Positions 31,634 through 39,647 are shown, counted from the stretch's first letter. The stretch: DNA of 64,000 bases from Chryseobacterium binzhouense (GCF_007474545.1 NZ_VKOG01000004.1:186001-250000), one strand, 5' to 3'. Program-made: numbers and translations. Notes: generated by a model not told the origin, from the letters alone.

Positions 31634-32134
31634 ATGACCAAAATTCTTCTCCTTTCCGATTCTCATTCTTATATTGATGACAGAATTTTAGAATACGCCC
31701 AGCAAGCTGATGAAATATGGCATTGCGGCGATTTTGGCAGTTTTGAAATCATTGAGCAGCTTGAGAAAATAAAACCTTTAAGAGGTGTTTACGGAAATAT
31801 TGACGGCGCAAAAATCCGCTCGGAATTTCCTGAAGTGAACCGATTTATGTGTGAAAATACGGAAGTAATGATGATTCACATCGGCGGTTACCCAGGAAAA
31901 TATTCTCCTTTAGCCCAAAAAGAACTATCGGAAAGTGCCCCAAGATTATTTATTTCCGGACATTCTCATATTTTAAAGGCAATGTATGATGATAAAAACA
32001 AATTACTGCATCTCAATCCCGGAGCCTGTGGAAAACAGGGATGGCATAAAATGAGAACTATGATGCAGTTTGTGATTGACGGCGAAGAAATAAAAGATCT
32101 GGCTATCATTGAATTAGGAATGAAGGTTGAATAA
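31634..32134 (+). CDS. YfcE/MJ0936-type metallophosphoesterase
   Basis: A 166-residue cytosolic phosphodiesterase. Metal-site motifs in order: LLLSDSHSY near residue 5, WHCGDFGSF near 34, GVYGNIDG near 53, MIHIGGYPG near 82 and FISGHSHI near 112, followed by LNPGACG. This is the full small-MPE set and the length is normal. The frame opens with TTG at 31613, but ATG at 31634 gives the conserved N-terminus. It stands before a putative structured RNA and the Smr gene on the same strand. Confidence 0.92.
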   Translation: MTKILLLSDSHSYIDDRILEYAQQADEIWHCGDFGSFEIIEQLEKIKPLRGVYGNIDGAKIRSEFPEVNRFMCENTEVMMIHIGGYPGKYSPLAQKELSESAPRLFISGHSHILKAMYDDKNKLLHLNPGACGKQGWHKMRTMMQFVIDGEEIKDLAIIELGMKVE

Positions 32135-32169
32135 TTATTGTAAGGCTGGATGTATTCGTCAGGATAAAA

Positions 32170-32260
32170 TTAGCCCCATTGCAGCGGTTACCCCGCAACA
32201 AGCGAAGGAAAAAGCTTTGGAGTGAGGAGTATGAGCGGAAAGCAGGTTCCCGGCTTCTAA
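32170..32260 (+). ncRNA. Putative structured RNA or repeat resembling Flavo-1-type elements
   Basis: A GC-richer island between two genes. TTAGCC near 32170 can pair with GGCTTCTAA at 32252-32260, and the interior has CAGCGGTTACCCCGC and GAGCGGAAAGCAGG. This arrangement resembles conserved Flavobacteriia intergenic RNA-like repeats (the Flavo-1 motif comes to mind), but the match is from memory and not confirmed. It lies 13 nt before the GTG start of the Smr gene. Confidence 0.45.
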
Positions 32261-32272
32261 AAAAAATATTGT

Positions 32273-32767
32273 GTGAGAATTGGTGATCAAATATCTGTAT
32301 TAGATGAAAATTTGAGCGGAATCATAACTTCCGTGAATGGAAATATCGTGGTTTTTAAAGACGAGTATGGTTTTACCTATCAATATCCGAAAGAAAAACT
32401 GGTACCGAAAAATGCTTCTATCTACGAAAACATAGAAATCATAAGAAAAGCGGAACCAAGAAAAGTGATTTCTAAAAAGCATGATAAAAACCCTTTGATT
32501 CTTGACCTGCACTTTCATAATCTGGTTAAAAATCCTACTGACTACGACAGTTTTGAGAGACTTTTTATTCAAAAAGAAAAATTAATTGATACCATCAGCT
32601 TTTGCCGGAAAAACCACCTGAAGAGACTTGAAATTGTTCACGGGATCGGTGACGGCGTTTTGCAGAAAATGGTTTGGGACATTCTTGAAAGCCAGACGAA
32701 TCTGGATTTTTACAATAAAGAGATTCTGCATCATCAATCGGGGGCAATAATGGTAGAATTTCACTAA
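32273..32767 (+). CDS. Smr-domain protein with N-terminal KOW-like region
   Basis: A 164-residue protein starting with GTG. An N-terminal barrel-like region (about 1-45: V-L-D-E-N-L-S-G-I-I-T-S-V-N-G-N) precedes a Smr (small MutS-related) nuclease-like domain with LDLHFHNL near residue 82 and IVHGIGDGVL near residue 123, the signature L-D-L-H and H-G-x-G. Such stand-alone proteins relate to the C-terminal domain of MutS2; endonuclease or ribosome-associated functions are known for the family. It is followed by the DUF3822 gene after a few bases with its own -7 element. Confidence 0.9.
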   Translation: MRIGDQISVLDENLSGIITSVNGNIVVFKDEYGFTYQYPKEKLVPKNASIYENIEIIRKAEPRKVISKKHDKNPLILDLHFHNLVKNPTDYDSFERLFIQKEKLIDTISFCRKNHLKRLEIVHGIGDGVLQKMVWDILESQTNLDFYNKEILHHQSGAIMVEFH

Positions 32768-32772
32768 ATTTG
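32765..32772 (+). promoter_or_regulatory. -7 element before the DUF3822-rsmD pair
   Basis: TAAATTTG matches TAnnTTTG and overlaps the Smr stop codon. It predicts a transcript start near 32779, after the first ATG (32774) and before the second (32786). Confidence 0.5.
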
Positions 32773-32785
32773 CATGAATTGCAAT

Positions 32786-33502
32786 ATGAACTTACTACAT
32801 TTACTTTTTACAAAAGACGGACTGATTTACCAGATTGCTAAAAATAAAAGCATTCTGGAGGAAAAATCTTTTTTCGTCAACGAAGAATCACCGGTGAATT
32901 TTATCTCTGAAAAGCTGGAAGAAGTTTTACTGAAGCAAAGATATGATGAGATTTCCGTCATTTCTGCCCTGAATCATTTTACGTTGATGCCTGAAGGTTT
33001 TAATGACCACGAATCCGGCTACGAACTGATTGCATATAACGCTCCAGTGGATAAGGAAAATGAAGAACTGATGCTTTCGGTGAATAAAAAGTTTAAAGTT
33101 CAGTTTTACTATACATTTCCGAAAAATTTTTACAAAAAGATAAAGGATCTTTCAATCCCTGTGAAGTTTAATTTTTCGGGAGAAAAGTTTTTAAATTCTA
33201 TTTATCATAAAAACAGCAAAGAAATTCATATCAATCTTTATCATAACCAATGTGAGTTTTTTGCAATATCCAATAAAAAGATCATTTTATACAATAATCT
33301 TGATGTAAATTCGGAAGTAGATTTTCTTTATTTTGTGATGTTCACTTTAAGCAAAATCGGTTTCGGAATTAATGAGACTCAATTTTATGTTTATGGTGAA
33401 ACTACGGAAAATGAAACATTTATCTCAGAACTTCAGAAGTTTGTGAAGAATATAAAGATTGTTTTTGATAATATTCCGAATAAGAATTTCATCCTTAATT
33501 AG
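32786..33502 (+). CDS. DUF3822 family protein
   Basis: A 238-residue cytoplasmic protein of a Bacteroidota family of unknown function, usually found directly before rsmD, as here. The fold is expected to be ribonuclease H/actin-like (ASKHA) from family resemblance; the IHINLYHNQCEFFAIS and LLHLLFTKDGLIYQIA segments fit paired beta sheets. A start four codons upstream is possible, but the -7 element at 32765-32772 favours the ATG at 32786. The 67-nt gap to rsmD contains array E. Confidence 0.8.
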   Translation: MNLLHLLFTKDGLIYQIAKNKSILEEKSFFVNEESPVNFISEKLEEVLLKQRYDEISVISALNHFTLMPEGFNDHESGYELIAYNAPVDKENEELMLSVNKKFKVQFYYTFPKNFYKKIKDLSIPVKFNFSGEKFLNSIYHKNSKEIHINLYHNQCEFFAISNKKIILYNNLDVNSEVDFLYFVMFTLSKIGFGINETQFYVYGETTENETFISELQKFVKNIKIVFDNIPNKNFILN

Positions 33503-33506
33503 TTTG

Positions 33507-33569
33507 TAGGACGCTGTTTTAGGATTAGTTCTACTGCATCCCACACCCAACATCTAACACCCAACATTT
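33507..33569. repeat. 7-bp-phased array E (before rsmD)
   Basis: Reading back from the rsmD ATG, 7-mers AACATTT, AACACCC, AACATCT, CACACCC, TGCATCC keep phase, and GTTCTAC, AGGATTA, CTGTTTT, TAGGACG follow less regularly upstream. The last 7-mer abuts the rsmD start codon. Confidence 0.65.
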
Positions 33570-34151
33570 ATGTACAGAATAATCTCCGGCAGATGGAAAG
33601 CCAAAAAAATAGCCGCACCAAAACATTTTGACGTAAGACCTACGACGGATTTTGCGAAAGAAGCTCTATTCAGTATTTTGGAAAATACATACGATATGCA
33701 GTCGATTGCTGTGCTTGATTTATTTGCAGGAATTGGTTCTATAACCTTGGAGTTTGCTTCAAGAGGCTGTCAGGATGTGACTTCTGTGGAAATGAATCCC
33801 AAACACACGGCTTTTATAAACTCAACTGCTTCAGAGTTGGACATGAGTTTGCAAATCAATACGCAGCGTGGCGATGTTTACGACTGGCTCAAAAAATTCC
33901 GTAATAAGAAATCCTATGAGATCGTTTTTGCGGATGCTCCTTTTGAAACAGACGAAAAAAAATATCAGGAATTAATTTCCTTAGTCTTGAATAATAAATA
34001 CCTGAAACCGAACGGAATTCTGATTGTAGAACACCAAAGCAGGTTAAAACTGGATCATCCGAATTTTAAGTCTACAAGAAAATACGGTAATGTGAGCTTC
34101 AGCTTCTATGAACCCAACCAGGAAGAAAGCACAGACATTCAACCTGAATAA
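33570..34151 (+). CDS. rsmD: 16S rRNA (guanine(966)-N2)-methyltransferase RsmD
   Basis: A 193-residue SAM-dependent methyltransferase acting on 16S rRNA G966. The N-terminal RIISGRWKAKKI and RPTTDFAKEALFSIL are the family signature, D-L-F-A-G-I-G-S-I is the SAM motif I, and the catalytic motif IV appears as A-D-A-P-F in place of the usual D-P-P-Y/F. The second Pro of the motif is kept, the first is Ala. It ends at a bidirectional terminator shared with convergent murI. Confidence 0.93.
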   Translation: MYRIISGRWKAKKIAAPKHFDVRPTTDFAKEALFSILENTYDMQSIAVLDLFAGIGSITLEFASRGCQDVTSVEMNPKHTAFINSTASELDMSLQINTQRGDVYDWLKKFRNKKSYEIVFADAPFETDEKKYQELISLVLNNKYLKPNGILIVEHQSRLKLDHPNFKSTRKYGNVSFSFYEPNQEESTDIQPE

Positions 34152-34155
34152 AGCA

Positions 34156-34179
34156 AAAAGACTCTGAAATGAGTCTTTT
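34156..34179. terminator. Bidirectional terminator between rsmD and murI
   Basis: AAAAGACTC (34156-34164) and GAGTCTTTT (34171-34179) form a perfect 9-bp stem with a 6-nt loop, flanked by A and T runs on both sides. Confidence 0.85.
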
Positions 34180-34184
34180 ATTAT

Positions 34185-35015
34185 TTATAGCACCCGAAGT
34201 TCCAAATCTATTGTTTTCCCAAAGAACTTCTTAGAAATTTTTTCAAAATTTTTGGTGATATCTGAAAGATAAAACTGATAAGTTGGTCTGGAATTGTTTT
34301 CGTTCAGCAAATGATATTTATCTAAAATAATCTTCAGCTGATTGGCAACAATATTAGGAGAGTCTATAACGCGTACACGATTGCCGTAATACTGCTTGAT
34401 TTCATCTATCAATAAAGGATAATGTGTACATCCTAAAATTAAAGTTTCAATATTTTTCAGCTTGCTATTGCTGAGATAATTATAAATAATTGCATGAGTG
34501 ATGGGATGATTTTTAAACCCTTCCTCAATAGCAGGAACCAAAAGCGGCGTTGCCAGTTCATCAACTTTGATAAATTTGTTGTGTTTCCGTATTGATTTTT
34601 TGTAAAGTCCGGAATTTACAGTTGCTTTGGTAGCAATTACCCCTACGTTATTGTGAATTTCGTACGAAACTTTTTCAGCAACCGGATTGATTACGTCGAT
34701 CACGGGAACTTTTCCCTGTACAGAATCCATTACTTCATTTAAAGCATTTGCTGTAGCTGTATTACAGGCAATAACAATCGCTTTGCAATTTTGTTCTAAA
34801 AGAAAGTTTGAAATTTTTGTAGAGTACCCAATAATCGCTTCTTTTGACTTCTCACCATAAGGAAGGTGTTTGGTATCGCCAAAGTAGATAAGATTCTCAT
34901 TGGGCAGCAATCTTTTGATCTCTTTGGCTACAGTAAGCCCTCCCACACCGCTGTCGAAAATTCCGATAGGCTGATCAGGGGAGAGATGCGAATAATCCGG
35001 CTTTTTATTTTTCAA
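34185..35015 (-). CDS. murI: Glutamate racemase
   Basis: A 276-residue cofactor-independent racemase that makes D-glutamate for peptidoglycan. The two catalytic cysteines are in AIVIACNTATANAL near residue 82 and LILGCTHYPLL near residue 195; IGIFDSGVGGLTV near residue 17 is the family signature and D-I-K-P-like aspartate-bearing segments flank it. The start codon is TTG: the frame has no ATG upstream and the -7 element at 35043-35036 predicts a transcript start near 35029. Convergent with rsmD. Confidence 0.95.
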   Translation of the reverse strand: MKNKKPDYSHLSPDQPIGIFDSGVGGLTVAKEIKRLLPNENLIYFGDTKHLPYGEKSKEAIIGYSTKISNFLLEQNCKAIVIACNTATANALNEVMDSVQGKVPVIDVINPVAEKVSYEIHNNVGVIATKATVNSGLYKKSIRKHNKFIKVDELATPLLVPAIEEGFKNHPITHAIIYNYLSNSKLKNIETLILGCTHYPLLIDEIKQYYGNRVRVIDSPNIVANQLKIILDKYHLLNENNSRPTYQFYLSDITKNFEKISKKFFGKTIDLELRVL

Positions 35016-35035
35016 AACTGAACTGAAATTTTATA

Positions 35036-35043
35036 CAAAAATA
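35036..35043 (-). promoter_or_regulatory. -7 element of murI
   Basis: TATTTTTG on the minus strand matches TAnnTTTG; transcription would start near 35029, giving a leader of about 14 nt to the TTG start at 35015. Confidence 0.5.
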
Positions 35044-35052
35044 AACAATTTG

Positions 35053-35135
35053 TTGGATGCAGGAAGATGGATATCACAAGTTTTTCAAATACCGTTTTCC
35101 AGATTGAAGTTTCAGGACTTCAGACTAAACAATAA
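35053..35135. repeat. 7-bp-phased array H (hemW-murI gap)
   Basis: GGA recurs at 35055, 35062 and 35069 in the left half, and 7-mers AGATTGA, AGTTTCA, GGACTTC, AGACTAA, ACAATAA run from 35101 to 35135. Read on the minus strand the right half is CTGAAGT CCTGAAA CTTCAAT CTGGAAA. The array includes the hemW stop codon (35125-35127), so it overlaps coding sequence. Confidence 0.6.
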
Positions 35136-36249
35136 ACAAATCAGAAGCAATTCCGTCTGCCATAAACCAATGCTTTTCAGGAATTTTAAGATGATCATCT
35201 TCAATTTTCAGAATTTCTTCTGCTAATTTATCTTGAATTTCTTTATGAAAATGATATAATATATCATCAGAAAATTTCTGTTTCAAATGATTGATATTTA
35301 CTCCCCAAATTGTTCTGAGACCAATCATGATCATTTCGTTAAACTGATCTTTCTGAGAAAGAATTTCCGTTTCTGCAGCCAGTAACCCGGAATTCAGCTT
35401 CTTAATATATTGCTGATTATTAGCAACATTCCAGCTTCGAACGTCATTTCCGTTATATGAATGCGCTGAAGGACCAATGCCGAGGTATTCCTGATACTTC
35501 CAATACGCAGAATTATGTTTTGAATGAAAACCAGGTTTGGCAAAGTTGGAAATTTCATAATGCTCAAAACCATTTTCTCTCAAAAAGTCTTTCATATAAT
35601 AAAATTCATGGTTCTGTTCTTCTTCTTTTGGAGTAGCAACTTTCCCTTTTGCTACCCAGTTTTCCAAAGCTGTTTTGGGTTCTACAGTTAGGGCATAAGA
35701 AGAAATATGAGGAATTTCCAAGGCAATGGTTTTGCTTAAATTTTGCTTCCAAATCTCTAAGTTGGAAGTTGGCGAACCGTAGATCAAATCAATACTTAAA
35801 TTTTCAAATCCGAAATCTTGAGCTCTTTTGATTGAACTTTCTGCTTGTGAAGCGTCATGTGCGCGGTTCATAAGCTTGAGATCTTCTTCAAAAAAACTTT
35901 GTGTTCCTATAGACAGACGGTTTACAGGTGATCCTGATAGTGCTTTTAAGAAGTTTTTGTCTAAATCATCCGGATTTGCTTCCAATGTTACCTCTATGTC
36001 TTTATCAAAGCTGAAATATTTTAAAATTTCATCAATTAAAGAATTAATTTCATTAGCTGAAAGAATTGAAGGTGTTCCACCTCCAAAATACAGTGACTTC
36101 AGGCTTTTATTTTGGAGTTCATCTTTACGAAGCCTGATTTCATTATTTATCGCAGCAATCATCTCATCTTTAAACTGTAAAGATGTTGAAAAATGAAAAT
36201 TGCAGTAGCTGCATTTGTGTTTGCAAAAGGGAATGTGAATGTAAATCAT
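35125..36249 (-). CDS. hemW: Radical SAM heme chaperone HemW
   Basis: A 374-residue radical SAM protein. The [4Fe-4S] motif C-K-H-K-C-S-Y-C-N near residue 8 and the preceding I-H-I-P-F are typical, as are YFGGGTPS near 55, S-I-G-T-Q-S-F near 120 and the C-terminal KHNSAYWKYQEYLGIGPSAHS. HemW delivers heme and is often mis-annotated as oxygen-independent coproporphyrinogen oxidase (HemN); HemN normally has an extra cysteine and a longer N-terminal part, absent here. Its ATG lies directly after the T-run of the porP terminator, and its promoter overlaps that terminator. Confidence 0.92.
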   Translation of the reverse strand: MIYIHIPFCKHKCSYCNFHFSTSLQFKDEMIAAINNEIRLRKDELQNKSLKSLYFGGGTPSILSANEINSLIDEILKYFSFDKDIEVTLEANPDDLDKNFLKALSGSPVNRLSIGTQSFFEEDLKLMNRAHDASQAESSIKRAQDFGFENLSIDLIYGSPTSNLEIWKQNLSKTIALEIPHISSYALTVEPKTALENWVAKGKVATPKEEEQNHEFYYMKDFLRENGFEHYEISNFAKPGFHSKHNSAYWKYQEYLGIGPSAHSYNGNDVRSWNVANNQQYIKKLNSGLLAAETEILSQKDQFNEMIMIGLRTIWGVNINHLKQKFSDDILYHFHKEIQDKLAEEILKIEDDHLKIPEKHWFMADGIASDLFIV

Positions 36250-36278
36250 AAAAAAAGCTCCGAAAAAAATTCAGAGCT
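36250..36278 (-). terminator. Rho-independent terminator of the porP/sprF-like gene
   Basis: AGCTCCGAA (36256-36264) and TTCAGAGCT (36270-36278) pair with one wobble; on the minus strand a run of T (36255-36250) follows and abuts the hemW ATG at 36249. It lies 25 nt after the end of the PorP-like gene. Confidence 0.8.
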
Positions 36279-36286
36279 CAAATTTA
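36279..36286 (-). promoter_or_regulatory. -7 element of hemW
   Basis: TAAATTTG on the minus strand matches TAnnTTTG. The predicted transcript start near 36272 lies inside the porP terminator hairpin, leaving a leader of about 23 nt before the hemW start. This explains how hemW is transcribed despite following a terminator. Confidence 0.55.
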
Positions 36287-36303
36287 TTCAAATTAAATTG
36301 ATA

Positions 36304-37254
36304 TTAGTATCTAAATCCTCTATGATTGATGAAGTTATCAAAGTTGTAACCAAGTCCGATCATAAAGCTGTTTCCTCCGTAAGTCTGGATGTCAGACATT
36401 CCAAGGTTATAAGTAGCTCCCACCATAAATTTGTTGAATCTAACTTTTACAATTGGTGAAATACTCAACTGCTGATTATCAAATCTGTTTTGAACAGCTC
36501 TGTAACTTGCTCCGATAGAGAATGCATTGATATCATTTGAAAAAGTTGCCATCAGGTTGAAATCTGTCATTCTTGTAGAGTTGGTATTCAAATTAACCAA
36601 AACAGAAGGCGTAAGTGCAATATTGTCTGCAAGCTTCCAGTCGTATCCTAAATTTAAAAAGAATTTGATTGGAGAAGGCTCATAATTATTTACAATAGAT
36701 TCGTCGTTACTCAAAGCAATATCATTTACTGATACACCTCCGAAGATTCCTCTGTACGTAGCAGCTAAACCGAAGTTGGCATATACCATAAAGATGTTGC
36801 TCTCGTTACCTTGTAACAAAGGGTCAAAACCGTCTTCTGTATTAATTTTAGAATAATCAAAATTCATATTGTAAAAATTAACACTCGTACCAAAAGAAAA
36901 CTGATCTTTTCTCTCTCCTTCACTGCTTAGCGGAATAAAGTAAGATGCTCCTGCTGTGATACCACCCGCAGAAATAGGACCATTGCTGTCTCTAAAAACG
37001 GAAATACCCGCTCCAACTCTGTCAAAAATATTAGCGTTGATCCCCACAGACTGTACGTTTGGAGATTCGCTGAATTTTGAAAATTGCTGTTGATAGTTTA
37101 GATTAAGCTGTACATAGTCCGTTTTACCGTATTGTGCAGGGTTGAACAGGAACTCACCATCCAAAAGATATTGCTGATAGTATGGTAATGATTCTTGTGC
37201 TTTGTATGCATTCGACAAAAGAGCTAAACATACGATAGCATATAGTTTTCTCAT
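36304..37254 (-). CDS. PorP/SprF-family type IX secretion membrane protein
   Basis: A 316-residue outer-membrane barrel with a signal peptide ending at N-A-Y-K-A-Q. The N-terminal E-S-L-P-Y-Y-Q-Q-Y-L-L-D-G-E-F-L-F-N-P-A and the DRVGAGISVFRD block, plus the C-terminal SFMIGLGYNF, are typical of PorP/SprF proteins that partner with T9SS cargo (often SprB-like or gliding adhesins). No large SprB-like adhesin gene is next to it, unlike many such pairs. The frame reaches 37272, but the -7 element at 37285-37278 and the signal peptide favour the ATG at 37254. Confidence 0.88.
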   Translation of the reverse strand: MRKLYAIVCLALLSNAYKAQESLPYYQQYLLDGEFLFNPAQYGKTDYVQLNLNYQQQFSKFSESPNVQSVGINANIFDRVGAGISVFRDSNGPISAGGITAGASYFIPLSSEGERKDQFSFGTSVNFYNMNFDYSKINTEDGFDPLLQGNESNIFMVYANFGLAATYRGIFGGVSVNDIALSNDESIVNNYEPSPIKFFLNLGYDWKLADNIALTPSVLVNLNTNSTRMTDFNLMATFSNDINAFSIGASYRAVQNRFDNQQLSISPIVKVRFNKFMVGATYNLGMSDIQTYGGNSFMIGLGYNFDNFINHRGFRY

Positions 37255-37277
37255 AACAAATCTTGATTTCAATTCAA

Positions 37278-37285
37278 CAAATATA
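37278..37285 (-). promoter_or_regulatory. -7 element of the porP/sprF-like gene
   Basis: TATATTTG on the minus strand matches TAnnTTTG; transcription would start near 37271, which excludes the upstream ATG at 37272 and leaves a leader of about 17 nt to 37254. Confidence 0.55.
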
Positions 37286-37305
37286 AAAAAATTCTCAATA
37301 TATTT

Positions 37306-38370
37306 TTAGTTTTCTAAATAATTTCTCCATTTTTTTACGGCATCCGCCATATCTTTCGGCATCGGACTCTCAAAATACAATTCCTTTTTAGTTGTGGGGT
37401 GTACAAAACCGAGAGTATGAGCGTGCAAAGCATGTCTTGGTAAAATTTCAAAAACATTCTTTATAAATTGTTTGTATTTTGGAAGATTAACTCCTCTCAA
37501 AGCGATATTTCCTTCATATCTCTCATCATTGAACAAAGTATGACCAATGTGTTTAAAATGCGCCCTGATCTGATGTGTTCTCCCCGTTTCAAGTTTGCAC
37601 TCCACCCATGTCATATACCTGAAACGTTCTAAGACTTTGTAATGGGTAACGGCGTGTTTACCCTGGCTTCCGTCAACGTAAGTGTGCATCTGCATCCGGT
37701 TCTTCGGATGCCTGCCGATATGTCCTGTAATTGTACCTTCATCATCCTGTACATTTCCCCAGACAAAAGCCCAGTATAATCTTCGGGTTTTTCTTTCAAA
37801 AAACTGTTTGGCGAGAAAGCTTAAAGCGTATTCATTCTTCGCAATCACCAAAAGCCCGGAAGTATCTTTATCAATTCTGTGAACCAATCCTACTCTGTCA
37901 AGGTCAGATTTTTCACCTTTTTTCTGAAAATGAAAAGCCAATGCATTTACCAGTGTTCCGTCCCAATTTCCAAATCCGGGATGCACCACCATTCCTGCAT
38001 CTTTGTCTACAACAATTAAATCATCATCTTCATATACAATATTAATGGGAATATCCTGTGGAATAATGACATTCTGACGTGGAGGATGAGCTAGCAAAAC
38101 AGAAATTTTGTCGCCAGGCTTTACTCTGTAGTTTTGCTTTACAGGAACACCGTTGACTACTACATTTCCGGCACGACAAGTTTGGGAAATCTTATTCCGT
38201 GAAGAATTCTGCCTGAAAATAAGAAGATATTTATCAATTCTCAGAGGCTCCTGTTTATTATCGGCTGTGATGTTAAAGTGCTCGTAGAGACCTTTGTTTT
38301 CATCATCAATATCCGTTGCATGAGAATCTAAAAATTCTTCGTCCAAAAAATCTTCGTTATCGTCTGTCAT
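37306..38370 (-). CDS. rluD: RluA-family pseudouridine synthase (RluD-like)
   Basis: A 354-residue tRNA/rRNA pseudouridine synthase. An N-terminal S4 RNA-binding domain (about 40-105: L-R-I-D-K-Y-L-L... S-R-N-K-I-S-Q) precedes the catalytic domain with HRIDKDTSGLLVIAKN, whose aspartate is the nucleophile, near residue 165, and R-T-H-Q-I-R near residue 265. The first 35 residues are acidic and unconserved. RluD modifies helix 69 of 23S rRNA; RluC-like specificity cannot be excluded from sequence alone. It follows the PASTA gene after a terminator. Confidence 0.9.
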   Translation of the reverse strand: MTDDNEDFLDEEFLDSHATDIDDENKGLYEHFNITADNKQEPLRIDKYLLIFRQNSSRNKISQTCRAGNVVVNGVPVKQNYRVKPGDKISVLLAHPPRQNVIIPQDIPINIVYEDDDLIVVDKDAGMVVHPGFGNWDGTLVNALAFHFQKKGEKSDLDRVGLVHRIDKDTSGLLVIAKNEYALSFLAKQFFERKTRRLYWAFVWGNVQDDEGTITGHIGRHPKNRMQMHTYVDGSQGKHAVTHYKVLERFRYMTWVECKLETGRTHQIRAHFKHIGHTLFNDERYEGNIALRGVNLPKYKQFIKNVFEILPRHALHAHTLGFVHPTTKKELYFESPMPKDMADAVKKWRNYLEN

Positions 38371-38384
38371 TACTTTCCTTATAT

Positions 38385-38414
38385 AAAAAGCTTCAACATT
38401 ATTACAGTTGAAGC
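38385..38414 (-). terminator. Rho-independent terminator of the PASTA-protein gene
   Basis: GCTTCAAC (38390-38397) and GTTGAAGC (38407-38414) form a perfect 8-bp stem with a 9-nt loop, followed on the minus strand by TTTTT. It separates the PASTA gene from rluD. Confidence 0.8.
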
Positions 38415-38436
38415 CATTATTATATTTTAAATTATA

Positions 38437-39468
38437 TTAATTAATTACTTTTTTAGCTTTTGGCTTATCCTGTGGTTGTGAAGCTGGCGTAGCTGCAGCT
38501 TTAGGTTTATCTGTGGAAGCTTTTGCAGCAGGTGTTCCAGACTTTGCCGGATCCTGTTTAGGAACTTCTTTCCTTTGAGGAACTACGGGAGCAGGAGCAG
38601 GCTCTGTAATCACCGGTTCGTCAACATACGGTACTTCCTCGTACCTGATAGGCGGCAAAGTGGTATCTATTTTCATTCGATACATAGAATTTAGCTCATT
38701 AATCTTATTGCGCAATTCAGCAGGAGTTTTTTTACTCGCCCAAAGATCAATCTGCATTCCCTGATCACGAATATCTCCTGAAGCAGGATCCTGATAATAT
38801 ACAATATCCGAATCATCATTACCTCCATCTTCATGATTAACTGATCCCAATTCAAAAAGATTTCTTGCAATAACCATTTTTGCCTCTTTTACAGTTAAAC
38901 CTACAACATTCGGTACAGAAATATTTCGCAAAGGACCAGAACCTACTACAACATCCACCAAAGAGAATCTCGGAATTTTGGTTCCCGGTTTTATCGGATT
39001 TCCTTTAAATAAAATTCTAAGAACAGCATCTTTCTGAATGCTCGGCTCATAGATAGTATCAGAAACTTTCAGCCCTACCTGTTCCAGCCTTTGAAAAGCT
39101 AAACCTGAATATTTATTAATTACATCCGGAATTGCGACAGGAGCCCAGCTTTTAGGATTTACCATGAGCTGAATTGCTCTTCCGTCTTTTACACGTGAGC
39201 CGGGCGAAGGATAAACTTTCAAAACCTGAAGCGGTCTGTATTTGGGATTATAAGCTGCACTGTCAACTTCATAATCAAGTCCTGCATCCTCTAATATCTT
39301 TACAGCATCATGTACTGATTTATTAATCACATTAGGCACAGGAACTTCCTGCCCATGATTGGTATGGTGCTCCAGCCAACGGAAAGTAAGATAAACCAAT
39401 CCTACAAAAACGCCTACAGCAAGAACTAAATTAAGTAAAACTTTCCAGTTGAAAAGTGATTTAAGCAT
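38437..39468 (-). CDS. PASTA-domain membrane protein
   Basis: A 343-residue protein with one N-terminal transmembrane helix (about 10-30) and a periplasmic part with three PASTA repeats (about 40-105, 112-180 and 185-250): V-P-N-V-I-N-K-S, I-P-D-V-I-N-K-Y, V-P-N-V-V-G-L-T are their starts. A Pro/Ala/Lys-rich disordered tail of about 70 residues follows. PASTA domains bind peptidoglycan or muropeptides. No kinase or transpeptidase domain is attached, as usual for this Bacteroidota family, so it is a PASTA-only accessory protein of unknown cell-wall function. Confidence 0.9.
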   Translation of the reverse strand: MLKSLFNWKVLLNLVLAVGVFVGLVYLTFRWLEHHTNHGQEVPVPNVINKSVHDAVKILEDAGLDYEVDSAAYNPKYRPLQVLKVYPSPGSRVKDGRAIQLMVNPKSWAPVAIPDVINKYSGLAFQRLEQVGLKVSDTIYEPSIQKDAVLRILFKGNPIKPGTKIPRFSLVDVVVGSGPLRNISVPNVVGLTVKEAKMVIARNLFELGSVNHEDGGNDDSDIVYYQDPASGDIRDQGMQIDLWASKKTPAELRNKINELNSMYRMKIDTTLPPIRYEEVPYVDEPVITEPAPAPVVPQRKEVPKQDPAKSGTPAAKASTDKPKAAATPASQPQDKPKAKKVIN

Positions 39469-39493
39469 ACTTTAAAATACTTTAATATTAAGG

Positions 39494-39501
39494 CAAAGAT
39501 A
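39494..39501 (-). promoter_or_regulatory. -7 element of the PASTA-protein gene
   Basis: TATCTTTG on the minus strand matches TAnnTTTG; the transcript would start near 39487, about 18 nt before the ATG at 39468. Confidence 0.5.
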
Positions 39502-39587
39502 AATAATAATTTTATATTGAAGTTTTTATTGAACCGAATTACTGCAACAAAAATTCTGCTGATGATGAATTGTTCCTGTTTTATGAA

Positions 39588-39621
39588 ATAAAAAACTACT
39601 TCATACAGGATAAAGTAGTTT
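39588..39621 (-). terminator. Rho-independent terminator of the RsmB-like gene
   Basis: AAACTACTT (39593-39601) and AAGTAGTTT (39613-39621) form a perfect 9-bp stem with an 11-nt loop; on the minus strand a T-rich run follows. Confidence 0.8.
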
Positions 39622-39647
39622 GCATTTTTGATATTTTATTGAAACAA

